A stretch of 64,000 nt of DNA from Strongylocentrotus purpuratus (Eukaryota; Echinodermata; Echinoidea; Camarodonta; Strongylocentrotidae). The DNA lies in contig NW_022145604.1 of NCBI RefSeq assembly GCF_000002235.5, positions 29,423,291-29,487,290 of the forward strand. Reading direction: 5' to 3'. A program made the translations under genes and the position numbers. The notes beneath the pieces are model-generated. The model worked only from the letters and a program-made list of their open reading frames with translations. It did not search any database and was not told where the DNA came from. This document shows positions 24,701 to 31,678 of the stretch, piece after piece (positions within the stretch are counted from its first letter, which is position 1; every line of letters starts with the position of its first letter).

Positions 24701-27680
24701 TATCAAATGAAATGCATTGCATATGCTTTTTTCAGAAGCAAAGTCACACACACACACACACACACACATGCGCACGCATGTTCGTTGATATTCGATATTT
24801 GATATGTGTTTCATGATTTATTTTATTAGGTATGTTTTTTTAACTGTAAAGACCGAATTAATACCCAAATCCCAATTTTTTTATTCAAACATCACACAAG
24901 CAACTTTGGCGCAAATCGCTTTTTGCACTCTCGCAAACAATGCTTCCTGTTCATCCAAGCGTGATCACATACCACACAAAAATGATACCAAATGATTTGG
25001 GATAAAACTCTTTTTCATAAGATGTACAATCATTTTTAACTGTTCATAAATGATTTTTTTTTTAAATTAACAATTTTCTAGGTGTAAACTTTTTTTGACT
25101 CACACTGTAGTTAAAGAAGATATCATTGATATTGTATCTAATTTGAATAACAAAAAGAGTCCCGGCTATGATGATATTAATAATGTTATTCTAAAAGGTG
25201 TAATATCTGTTTCAATTCAATTCAGTACTCATTCAATTCCATAGTAAAAACAGTAACATTAACATACAGTAAATATAAAAGAAATACTACTCATTCATAA
25301 TTATTATCAAAATAGTACAATATTGACAGTAAAAAAATAGGAATTCGGTTGCTGTATAAAAACCCTAGTGGGTTTGTCTGGACAGCCACCATAACCATCT
25401 CCAATTGTTGATCCTTTAATTAGTACACATTCTTAACTATCGTTACTTAATGGACAAGTCCCAGATAACATGAAAATCACAAAAGTAGGTGATAAGTTGA
25501 ATGTCATTAATTATCGACCAATTTATTTATTATCCTCCTTGTCGAAAATTCTAGAAAAAGTTGTTTATCGTAGAACTGTTAACTTTTTAAAAACTCATAA
25601 TATTTTTTCCAACTTTCTGTTTGGATTTAGAGAAAAACATAATACAGAACATGCCTTAATGAATTTTATTGACAAAGTAGCGCATGCTTTAGACAAATGT
25701 TCTCACCTGGTTGGTATCTTCCTGGACTTTTCCAAGCCCTTCGACACCATCAATTATGACATCTTATTATTCATACTTTCTCATTATTGGATGCTTGGGA
25801 AGGCATTGGAGTGGTTCAGGAGCTACTTATCCAATAGACGACAATACGTATTCTTGAATGATCATACTTCCAATATGCAAAACGTAAATTGTGGAGTACC
25901 GCAGGGAAGTTTGTTGGGCCCTTTATTGTTTATTATTTATATAAATGACTTTTGTAAATCATCCGATGTCCTTTCATTTATACTTTTTGCAGACGTTTCT
26001 ATTTTTTTCTATTTTACTCCCATAGAAATCCAATTACTTCAGTCAATGTCAATTCTGAACTTGAAAAAGTCACCCAATGGATAAGAGCTAATAAACTATC
26101 CCTTAACCTCCAAAAAACCAAAATATGTTATTTAGTAATCCAATAGCCCACTGCTCATGAATATCATTTTTGACGATACCCCCTTGGAAGTTGTTTAATT
26201 CATTACATTTCTAGGAATAACTGTTGATAACAAACTTTCGTGGAAATACCATTTAAATAATTTCACGGAATATTGGCATAATAAATAAAATACAATTTCA
26301 TTTTCCAAACATCATCCCTACTCATGCTTTATTTATCTATAATTTTACCATATCTGAATCATGGGATACTTGCTTGGGGCAATACGAAGCAAACTCTACT
26401 AAATAGACTGTTATTATTACAAAGAAGTCTGCGTATTACTCACAATTCTGCTATACTCTCACACACAGACCCCTTATTTGTTAATAGCAGACTATTACAA
26501 ACACATGACCTGTATCTATTTCACTTAGGACAATTATGTTTAAGAATAGTAGAAAGACCCTTCCACATATATTTGATGCCATGTTCCCCCTGAATCGGTT
26601 ATTTCATGATTACCCAACTAGACGGTCAAACGAGTTTCACCTACCACTCTTTAGAACGTTCTTAGCGAAGAAGTCTTGATGTATGATGGTCCTAGATTTT
26701 GAAATTTTTTAAGTGAAGGTAATAAAAATAGTCCATCCCGAAATTCTTTCAAGAAAAAAACTAAAAATATTTTTGCTCAAATCTTAAAGTAATATAAAAG
26801 AATAATCTGATAACAGTTGGTAATCATCTTCATTTTTTATTTAGGTCTATCATCTGCCGATTAATTGAATATTTATTTGGTCTTATGATCTTACCTTCCC
26901 AGAATCACCAATATAACTACCTCTTTTTCCGTCATGATTTGTCCTGCTTCTTCCTTTTTCTCCCTTTTATTTCTTCTTATCTGTTTTACTTTTCCTAGTC
27001 GTTTCGGGGTTGTTTGTTGTTTTGTAATATTGTCTTGTGTTTTTCAAGTCTTCGTAGGCAAAATTTTGAAACAATTATATATTTTTCTGGAGGATCCACA
27101 AACTACAAGCACTGCTTTTTAATGGATCCCCCATTTCCTCAGTTAAGAATTTCTTGTAATAATTTTATTATGTGCAAAGTGTATTTGTACAGTCACCAGA
27201 AAAATGAATTATGTATGAAAACAATTTAATACCTTTGTTTTTCTTTCTGTTGGAAATGAAATAAATATGAATTAAATTGAATTGAATCGAATCAAAATGA
27301 CTTAACTTAAGGTCTAACCAGCGGATTTTCAAGCCGAATATATAAATATAGGCCTATTTAAATGCTGTCGTGTAGGCCTTATATCGAGAAGTTAGTGCAT
27401 GGAACAAAGAAAATGATGAAAAATAAATAATTATAGTGACGATGAGTAACGAATGTGAGTAAAATCACAGCTAAATTCCCTCTTTCTTTTTTGTTGGTAC
27501 TACTCTTTTCCCTTCCTCACAGCAAACAGCCTAACAACGCTCTCCAAGACTGCCAACAAGAAGCCCCTGTCTCAAGAACTGAAAAACACTGCTACAGAGC
27601 GGTATGCTGTTGACTATGAGTTATACAATTTCATCTATGACCGACATCGAAAACTCAAAGCCAGATTCGGAATAGATTAA
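235..27680 (+). CDS. UST: Uronyl 2-sulfotransferase-like (HS2ST/UST family), 5'-partial, 7 exons
   Basis: Golgi type II enzyme that, by family, moves sulfate from PAPS to the 2-O position of uronic acid in chondroitin/dermatan or heparan sulfate. Coding exons are 235-308, 1572-1706, 2457-2566, 3074-3200, 17642-17733, 18293-18459 and 27523-27680, joining in phase to 286 residues and a TAA stop. Seen: the 5'-phosphosulfate loop VPKCGSRT in exon 2, a conserved GHGLFLPF segment in exon 3 with the likely catalytic His, the 3'-phosphate motif FIRDPVSRMVSAFYFNRFGD in exon 4, and the Cys-rich ECIL...FCGFNPKCG in exon 5. KCGSRT matches UST rather than HS2ST, which has KTAST. The cytosolic tail, membrane anchor and stem lie upstream of the window. 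Introns 4 and 6 are 14.4 and 9.1 kb and full of transposons. It could be a UST paralogue rather than the strict orthologue. Confidence 0.9.
371..530 (+). mobile_element. Short MITE-like repeat, copy 1
   Basis: Begins GGGGGGCGTTTCACAAAAC, contains GTGACAAAT and GATTGGTTATCA, and ends near TTTGTGACC with a long C run. A clearly homologous copy in the same orientation is at 60417-60573. The ends are mutually inverted (TTTCACAAA / TTTGTGAAA), so a small foldback DNA element is likely. The superfamily is unassigned. Confidence 0.55.
596..1169. mobile_element. 574-bp element with CAATAGACCGG terminal inverted repeats
   Basis: The left end CAATAGACCGGTT and the right end AGCCGGTCTATTG are inverted repeats of about 12 bp. 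The interior about 710-930 is homologous to 54255-54478 in the MMADHC intron (shared CACCTGTGTATCA, GTGCATAAATGA, ATGACCTTTATCTGC). Just left of it a 45-bp C-rich unit (CTTGAGACACAAGGGACGC) is duplicated. No clear target duplication. Confidence 0.5.
1572..1706 (+). CDS. UST: UST-like exon B, PAPS 5'-phosphosulfate loop
   Basis: 135 bp, phase 0 at both ends. It encodes NHIIIYNSVPKCGSRTF, the P-loop-like PAPS site of the family. The acceptor AG is at 1570-1571 and the donor GTAAGT starts at 1707. Confidence 0.9.
2457..2566 (+). CDS. UST: UST-like exon C, catalytic His region
   Basis: Follows the pyrimidine-rich acceptor TCCCATTCAG and precedes GTAAGT. It encodes a segment ending YVQGHGLFLPFHHQLH. 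The GHxxFL pattern aligns with HGHVSYLDF of HS2ST and RHVHFLNF of UST, where the His is catalytic. It ends two bases into a codon. Confidence 0.88.
3074..3200 (+). CDS. UST: UST-like exon D, PAPS 3'-phosphate motif
   Basis: Acceptor TTTTTGCAG, donor GTAAGT at 3201. It encodes PQPVYINFIRDPVSRMVSAF, continuing into YFNRFGD. This is nearly identical in pattern to the IRDPxxRxxSxYYFxRFGD block of both UST and HS2ST and is the strongest single identifier of the gene. Confidence 0.93.
3283..3355. repeat. Near-perfect 73-bp palindrome
   Basis: TAGGAACTCA... meets ...TGAGTTCCTA around TAACCATTA. The inner arms TTGCTCTGGCTCCTAA / TTAGGAGCCAGAGCAA are perfect. It lies 83 bp downstream of the UST exon D donor, inside intron 4. 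Confidence 0.7.
3802..4455. mobile_element. hAT-like non-autonomous element (654 bp) with internal minisatellite
   Basis: The ends CAAGCGCGAAGCCAGG and CCTGGCTACGCGCCTG are inverted repeats. Flanks GCACATAA (3794-3801) and GCACATAC (4456-4463) match at 7 of 8 bases, the 8-bp target duplication expected of hAT. Inside are about four copies (from roughly 3976, 4050, 4163 and 4281) of a unit containing GATTCGTTGTACCGTTCTCG, the same unit as the large array at 18985-21470. A G run of about 35 bases lies near the right end. No transposase. Confidence 0.75.
4456..5998. other. UST intron 4 stretch, no gene recognised
   Basis: Mixed-composition intronic DNA. I see no exon with convincing splice sites, no repeat with clear ends and no known protein match. 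Short open frames on the minus strand at 4916-5438 look random. Confidence 0.4.
5999..7538. mobile_element. hAT-like non-autonomous element (1540 bp) filled with a GGGGCACTTAT minisatellite
   Basis: The left end CAGGGGCGGCC and right end GGCCGCCTCTG are inverted repeats. Flanks at 5991-5998 and 7539-7546 are both CTCTGATG, a perfect 8-bp target duplication. From about 6430 to 7490 the interior is an irregular tandem array of 25-40 bp units built on AAAAGGGGCACTTAT. G runs adjoin both ends. No transposase frame is present. Confidence 0.82.
7846..8069. mobile_element. 224-bp MITE, hAT-like ends
   Basis: The left end CAGTGGCGTACGCAG and right end CTGCGTACGCGCCTG are inverted repeats, each followed inward by G or C runs. 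It has the same end family as 44744-45144 and the solo end at 43668-43750. The flanking 8-mers do not match convincingly. Confidence 0.65.
8475..9915 (+). ncRNA. Putative spliced transcript nested in UST intron 4 (three exons)
   Basis: Three segments have good plus-strand borders. The segment 8475-8572 follows TTTTTGTTCCAACAG and ends CAG|GTAAAA. The segment 8999-9142 follows TTTTTTCTCTTATGTAG and ends TAG|GTACCC. The segment 9688-about 9915 follows TCATTCAACAG and contains AATAAA at 9890-9895. The first has stops in every frame. The second and third join in phase into a frame containing MLITNPGEEQRTDIDRIISR and ending IYNVDLVYHYSPFF before TGA, about 45 residues from that Met. I do not recognise the peptide. 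It could be a long noncoding RNA, a small protein gene, or chance splice-like sites. Confidence 0.3.
9916..11760. other. UST intron 4 stretch, no gene recognised
   Basis: Intronic DNA with a few G runs (10333, 10676). A 152-codon open minus-strand frame at 10747-11205 has no recognisable domain, no plausible splice partners and a composition like its surroundings. Nothing firm to annotate. Confidence 0.4.
11761..11843 (+). pseudogene. tRNA-Leu-like relic or SINE head
   Basis: GGGCCGAGCGGTCTACGG closely resembles the A-box/D-arm of Leu or Ser tRNAs (GGCCGAGCGGTCTAAGG). It is followed by an anticodon-arm-like segment (GTGATTTGAGTCAC), a variable-arm-sized spacer and GATCGAATCTC resembling the B box. 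The 3' CTTCGAC has no complementary 5' acceptor strand, so this is not a functional tRNA. Confidence 0.5.
11981..12140. repeat. Long palindrome (foldback)
   Basis: Bases 12011-12058 and 12068-12115 are perfect inverted repeats of 48 bp around a 9-base loop. Imperfect pairing extends to 11981 and 12140 (GTATTAATGACTGCTTT / AAAGCAGTCATTAATAC). No coding content. Confidence 0.85.
12742..12892 (+). repeat. Interspersed repeat, copy 1
   Basis: Contains CAACTAATAGTCG, AAATTAGTATTATCTTTC and GCAAATGGGACA. A homologous copy in the same orientation is at 37984-38127. Both abut LINE sequence. The class is unknown. Confidence 0.6.
13079..14400 (+). mobile_element. 5'-truncated LINE, reverse transcriptase open to the stop
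   Basis: An uninterrupted frame from about 13079 to the TAG at 14209-14211 encodes the RT of a CR1/L2/Jockey-type non-LTR retrotransposon. RT motifs appear in order: LDFQKAFDRVPHPHL, SGVPQGSVIGPVLFLLYIND, then the catalytic LFADDSVIY and YKYLGVTI. The C-terminal block has the usual FKYSFYPRTIWTWNHL. The endonuclease and first third are missing, so the copy is dead on arrival, but the lack of stops over about 375 codons implies a recent insertion. The upstream in-frame ATG at 12913 is not part of the element's own protein. About 190 bp of 3' UTR follow. Confidence 0.85.
14401..14955. other. UST intron 4 stretch, nothing recognised
   Basis: AT-rich DNA with only short random frames. No repeat ends or splice-site pairs that I trust. 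Confidence 0.4.
14960..15690 (+). repeat. Tandem repeat, about 4 copies of 170-185 bp
   Basis: Each copy carries GAACATCAT, AATCAGATT, CGAAAACCCC, ATCATAC, GGAACTAC, TTGACCT, and CCATTTTGGATTTG followed by AATATG. Copies begin near 14975, 15145, 15315 and 15495. The fourth is interrupted by a run of C then A at 15525-15564. Confidence 0.75.
15995..16330. repeat. Foldback cluster of TTGGACCA / TGGTCCAA words
   Basis: The left half repeats CTATTGGACCA and CAGAAACC; the right half repeats GGGTTTCTGTTGGTCCATTAG. The halves are inverted copies of one about 35-bp motif, and more words recur near 16690-16735. Open frames here are a by-product of the repeat. Confidence 0.6.
16736..17641. other. UST intron 4 end, no gene recognised
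   Basis: No exon or transposon recognised before UST exon E. An A-rich patch at 17092-17118 breaks an otherwise mixed-composition stretch. Confidence 0.4.
17642..17733 (+). CDS. UST: UST-like exon E, Cys-rich segment
   Basis: Encodes SIEECILDGHYECNRAGMYT and then NIFCGFNPKCG, aligning with the INECILENYPEC...FCGQHPRC region of UST. The acceptor is CACATAAG and the donor GTGAGT at 17734. It is separated from exon D by a 14.4-kb repeat-filled intron. Confidence 0.9.
18293..18459 (+). CDS. UST: UST-like exon F, C-terminal helical region
   Basis: Encodes KDATWALEQAKSNIDKYYTF, then IGITEEYEASLRVLEHLMPD, aligning with EWALERAKLNV...GILEELEDVLLLLERFLP of UST. It follows a CT-rich tract and AG at 18291-18292; the donor GTAAGC starts at 18460. 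Phases fit both neighbours. Confidence 0.92.
19719..20147. mobile_element. Inner MITE inside 19679-20492
   Basis: The left end CAGGGGCGGATCTAG and right end GTAGATCCGCGCCAG are imperfect inverted repeats with G or C runs just inside. No matching 8-bp flank, so the borders are less sure. Confidence 0.5.
20155..20196. repeat. Perfect palindrome, 20-bp arms, 2-bp loop
   Basis: TTGTGGTTATCTTGTGGTTT is followed by CC and its exact reverse complement. It lies just right of the inner MITE. Confidence 0.85.
21476..21916 (+). repeat. Interspersed G-rich repeat, copy 1
   Basis: Shares blocks TTTGGACTCCTGAGAAAT, GGAAAAGCC, GAAATGTTGGCAGTCCT, GGTGCTTTCAAA and CATACGCGTACCCTAAATAA with 43970-44225, in the same order and orientation. 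Copy 1 has a T/G homopolymer tract in place of part of the unit. The class is unknown. Confidence 0.65.
22500..22960 (+). repeat. Irregular tandem repeat of GAATTGTCTTGCATGCTTT units
   Basis: About seven copies, 55-85 bp apart, of a unit with GATTCTCAATTAAGC, TACTCATTGTTGAATTGTCT, GCATGCTTTCACCCTTT and a T/C-rich spacer. The spacer length varies. Confidence 0.7.
23420..27290 (+). mobile_element. Degenerate LINE, CR1/Jockey-like, interrupted
   Basis: Endonuclease remains at 23513-23923 (IFIMGDFNIDFLK, KPTRVANHSATLI, SDITDHFPI). RT remains at 25470-26084 (NYRPIYLLSSLSKILEKVVY, CGVPQGSLLGPLLFIIYIND, then FILFADVS, a mutated FADD box), and a C-terminal block at 26324-26593 (LPYLNHGILAWGN). Many stops and frame changes; the catalytic FADD has become FADV. 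A Tc1-type MITE sits at 24443-25107 between endonuclease and RT, and 25203-25420 looks like another short insert starting TTTCAATTCAATTC. It ends in a GAATTAAATTGAATTGAAT tail near 27290. Confidence 0.85.
24443..25107. mobile_element. Tc1/mariner-type MITE, 665 bp
   Basis: The ends CCGTGTGAGTC and GACTCACACTG are followed by long inverted arms (ACACCTAGAAAATTG / CAATTTTCTAGGTGT and further, including TTTGCGAGAGTGCAAAAA). TA dinucleotides flank both ends (24441-24442, 25108-25109). There is an internal CA repeat at 24746-24768 and no transposase. It was inserted in the LINE at 23420-27290. Confidence 0.8.
27523..27680 (+). CDS. UST: UST-like terminal coding exon G
   Basis: Acceptor TTCCTCACAG. 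It encodes a Lys-rich stretch, then YAVDYELYNFIYDRHRKLKA and RFGID before TAA at 27678-27680. The pattern matches the YEYEFYHYVKEQFHLLKRKFG end of UST; human UST continues about 70 residues further, so this protein is shorter at its C terminus. A 30-bp minisatellite begins about 25 bp after the stop. Confidence 0.9.
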
Positions 27681-27705
27681 GGCCGGGCCTGATTTACGTC
27701 ATCTC

Positions 27706-28065
27706 TCAAAAGGCCACACCTAAAAACACCGTCACTCAAAAGGACACGCCTAACAACACCGTCTCTCAAAAGGACACGCCTAAAAACACCGTCTCTCAAA
27801 AGGACACGCCTAAAAACACCGTCTCTCAAAAGGACACGCCTAACAACACCGTCTCTCAAAAGGACACGCCTAACAACACCGTCTCTCAAAGGGCCACGCC
27901 TAAAAACAACGTCTCTCAAAAGGACACGCCTAAAAACAACGTCTCTCAAAAGGACACGCCTAACAACACCGTCTCTCAAAAGGCCACGCCTAAAAACACC
28001 GTCTCTCAAAAGGACACGCCTAATAACACCGTCTCTCAAAAGGCCATGCCTAACAACAACGTAAT
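27706..28065 (+). repeat. 30-bp minisatellite in the UST 3' UTR region
   Basis: About 12 head-to-tail copies of AAGGACACGCCTAAAAACAC CGTCTCTCAA, very homogeneous, starting about 25 bp after the UST stop. Because the period is divisible by three, a 120-codon frame stays open on the minus strand; I regard it as passive. Confidence 0.9.
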
Positions 28066-28098
28066 TGAAATTTATCAGTAAACTGTCTTTTATACCTT

Positions 28099-28605
28099 TT
28101 AACTTGAAGGTAATACAAAGTTTTGGGAAATTTTGAAACTGGGTGGATAGTGATTCTTTACAATTTTGATATATTTGGATGCCCCTGTGGATGTATCATA
28201 AGCGCTAGCAAATTTAGCCCCTAAAACAATTCTGTTTCGAGAAAAATTGAATATAACAATTTACCGGTGCTCCCGGTAGATTTTGATAAATTTTCAAATA
28301 GCGCCTACGGCCGTATAATGGTAACTGCGAACAAGAAAATCTTAGACTATGTGGTTGTGATATATAATTTCAAAACGGTAATAGGTTGATTTTAGTCAAG
28401 AAACGTTGTTTTATAGCTTAATTAATATATTGACCTTGAGAGGTAGCTATACAACATAAAGAGTTAATTATTTATAATTCCATAACTTTAGACTCGATTT
28501 CAACCGCAACCACGATCACTGAATATTGTAGGTTCGCTTATGCTTCCAACATGTTCATTTGAACCAAATTCATAACCCCATACCAAAACTTTGTATTACC
28601 TTTAA
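28099..28605. mobile_element. Possible MITE with AAGGTAATACAAAGTTTTGG ends
   Basis: AAGGTAATACAAAGTTTTGG near 28107 and its reverse complement near 28583 are perfect 20-bp inverted repeats, about 0.5 kb apart. TTAA-like bases lie next to both, but not at equal distance. The interior is noncoding. Confidence 0.5.
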
Positions 28606-29334
28606 ATATCCAAACATCTGACCATGCATATTACGCCAAACGTCCTCCGCTCTATACTTTTCGATTTTTTGTTTTAATCAACTCATGATCTATTCTTTTA
28701 ACTGTCAACTGTCTTACTGAAATGACACCCCCTGCCAGTCAATTATCTGTATAATACAAAAGCTGTGAATCTAAATTTCATATACTGTCTATGTTGTACA
28801 TTTGTTTCTGCAAGTACTTACATATATTCCCAAGTGATTGAATCGCTCTTTTAATACGTGCATATTGACTATACCACCTTCCATCCTTAAATAATATGTT
28901 TGCACCTAACTGATTAACTGGTAGAAAATCTTTACCATCCATTAAATCCCAAACAAACAAAATGTCAGAATTTATCCAATTCCTATAAAAAAAAAGAAAA
29001 AAAGAAGCATTTTCCGTTTAAACATTACATTTGTATTCAGCCTTATCATTTCTCTACGATCTATCAAAAGTACCTGATTGAGCCTTTCTTGAGTAGTAGT
29101 AGCTTTTAAACAAGAAAAAGGTCGTAATTAAATTATATTAGAAATGAATATAGTAGAAACTTGTACACTTATTGTACATGACAGTATGTTTTAGTATGTT
29201 TTTTGTTGTGTTCTTTTGATCTTGTTTCTTTTTTTTTTCCTGTATGTGTGTGTGTGTTTTAGGGGTAGGCTTTCATGTAAAAAAATCCCTCCGGCTTTGT
29301 GCCTATCACAAATGCTCTCATAAACTGCCATTGT
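28606..29334. other. Intergenic stretch, nothing recognised
   Basis: AT-rich DNA between the UST 3' repeats and the LINE 3' end. A GT tract is at 29246-29258. No gene seen. Confidence 0.4.
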
Positions 29335-30929
29335 TATTTCTATTTGTATTTGTATTTATTAACATTTATTTCCTTCTCAACAATACAATATGAAACACAA
29401 TTTATATATAATTATATAACAATTATTTCAACATAGAGTATACAGTAAATAGTTCAGATACGGAAGGATGCGAAAACCCGGAAAGCATAGGTTGAGTTGG
29501 GAACGCCCATAATAAATTAACACAGTTACCGATCGAGAGAACATTGTAGATATTATTATGAAAATTACATTTTATATAACAGAAAATTGATAGGAAAGAA
29601 CGAATATAATAAATGGAACAGAGAGAAGAAGACAAAATTAAGTATAGGAAGGCATGTTCACTTATGAAGAGAAAGTTACCTCAATTGGGCTGTGCATGTG
29701 TCTGTGATTACATCATAGAAATAACGAAGTACTACAATTTAAAAATAGACAGCGGGTACATATCATTAAAAACAAGCAAAATCATCAAACAGACAACAGC
29801 TTTATCCGACAGCATTGTCCTGGGAATATACATATGGTACTAGCAACAGCTGAGGCATGTACGTAAGTGATCAAAATACAAACATGTCATTGAATTCCAC
29901 AAGATCGTTTCACACATAAATACAAGACAGGGTATCAATATCGAGCAATTAAATGCTTTTTTGCCTTACGGGAAAAAGTCTGCAAGGAGAGCGATTTTTG
30001 TAGAATAGGTGGTAATTAGGTGTTCAAAATTTTTGGCCCAGAGTATCGAATGTCAAATTGAAATCTTCGGGTTCTATGTTTAAGGAGATGAATGTTGGCA
30101 GCGCTTCTCGTATTATACGTATGGGTTTCCGAGTTGCATTGAAAATTGATAAAATCACTATATTGTGATGGGAAGATGTTATTCATGCTTTTATACATGA
30201 AAATACCCTGTTGGTGCAAGTTGATATCACTGAATCTCAAGAAAATAATTTTTTTAAAGATGGGACCACTATGGGAACGATAGTGCATTCCGGATATTAT
30301 ACGAATAATCTTCTTCTGCAATAGTGTAAGCTTTTGTATTTTGTACTTGCAGGAATTCGCCCAAACAAGATTACAGTAAGAAAAATATGGAAGTATAAGA
30401 GCACAATATAACATACGTAGAATGTGATTGGGCAAGAGATGTTTGAGTCTAAATATAATACCAATGTTTTTGGACACCTTACTTTCAACTTCGTGAATAT
30501 GGTATTTCCAAGACAAGGAACTATCTAAATAAACGCCAAGAAATTTGACTTTATCTACCCTTGGCAATATGACATTATCAAGAACAATATTTAAATCATT
30601 TAAATCTGCATTCTTTCCATTATGAAAAATCATATAATTACATTTCTTTACATTTACAGACAATTTATTAGATTTGAACCATTCACATATATATGCAAGA
30701 CCTGCATTTACTGTATCCATAAGAGACTTCAAGTCTGAATCTCTGTGAAATGTGTTTGTGTCGTCTGCATACAGTATAAAAGACAATTCATTTGCAGATT
30801 TATAAATATCATTCACATATAATATAAATAACAATGGCCCAAGCAGGCTACCCTGTGGAATCCCGCATCTTATTGTCCTAAACTCCGAAATAGAAGATTG
30901 ATATTTGGTACATTGTAATCGATTGTTAA

Positions 30930-31314
30930 AGATGAAGTTGAGTTCTGGTTATGCGATTGCATTGTGAAAGAAACGGTGTGGAATCGACCAGAAAAGGTTG
31001 ATCATCTAGCATATAAGAATTCGTGTGTATTGCAAGGTTCTGGAATCATCAAAATGATAAGAATTTGGCCCAGTCTTCGTAAAGTTACCAGCACTGTACA
31101 CAGAAAGATGTATATGGGACTACACGAACACGTGGCGTAAAAATCCTACCCCCGAGTTTTACGATTTTACATGACATATTTAGAATATGAAGGCATTTGA
31201 AGAGCCATGCTTTTCAGGGAACATGTCTCATCTGATGTTCTTCCACACTTGCATAATAAGAATGTTAACGATCGCAAATTATTTTTCACCTCTTCTCAGA
31301 ACTCAACCTTCTCT
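30930..31314. mobile_element. TTAA-flanked MITE, copy 1 (385 bp)
   Basis: The ends AGATGAAGTTGAGTTCTGG and TCAGAACTCAACCTTCTCT are inverted repeats. TTAA flanks both sides (30926-30929, 31315-31318). It splits the RT of the minus-strand LINE: the LINE frame resumes directly on each side. TTAA duplication is typical of piggyBac, which makes it a candidate piggyBac MITE. Confidence 0.82.
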
Positions 31315-31678
31315 TTAAGATAGCAGGTGAACCATTTCAGAGCTACACCACGTATTCCATAACAATATAGTTTAGAGAGTAAAATATTGTAATTAATTGT
31401 GTCAAATGCCTTACACAGATCTATAAAAACTCCAATTGCAAATTCATTTGCCTCAAAGGCGTCTATGACTTTACTAGAAAGACTGGTAAGAGCCATACAT
31501 ATTGAATAATCCCTACTGAAACCATATTGATGTTTATTGAGAATAGAATGTTTGTCAAGAAATTCAATAGTTCTTTTATAAACAATGCGCTCGAATAATT
31601 TAGAGAAGACTGACAGTACAGAAATGGGCCTATAGTTTGTAAATTCACGCTTGTCACCAGATTTAAACACTGGTGTTA

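Noticed and set aside
27677-28039. 120-codon minus-strand frame with RDGVFRRVLL repeats
   Set aside because: It is a by-product of a 30-bp minisatellite whose period is divisible by three.
27706-28065. CRISPR-like array
   Set aside because: Repeats are contiguous without unique spacers, and the context is eukaryotic.
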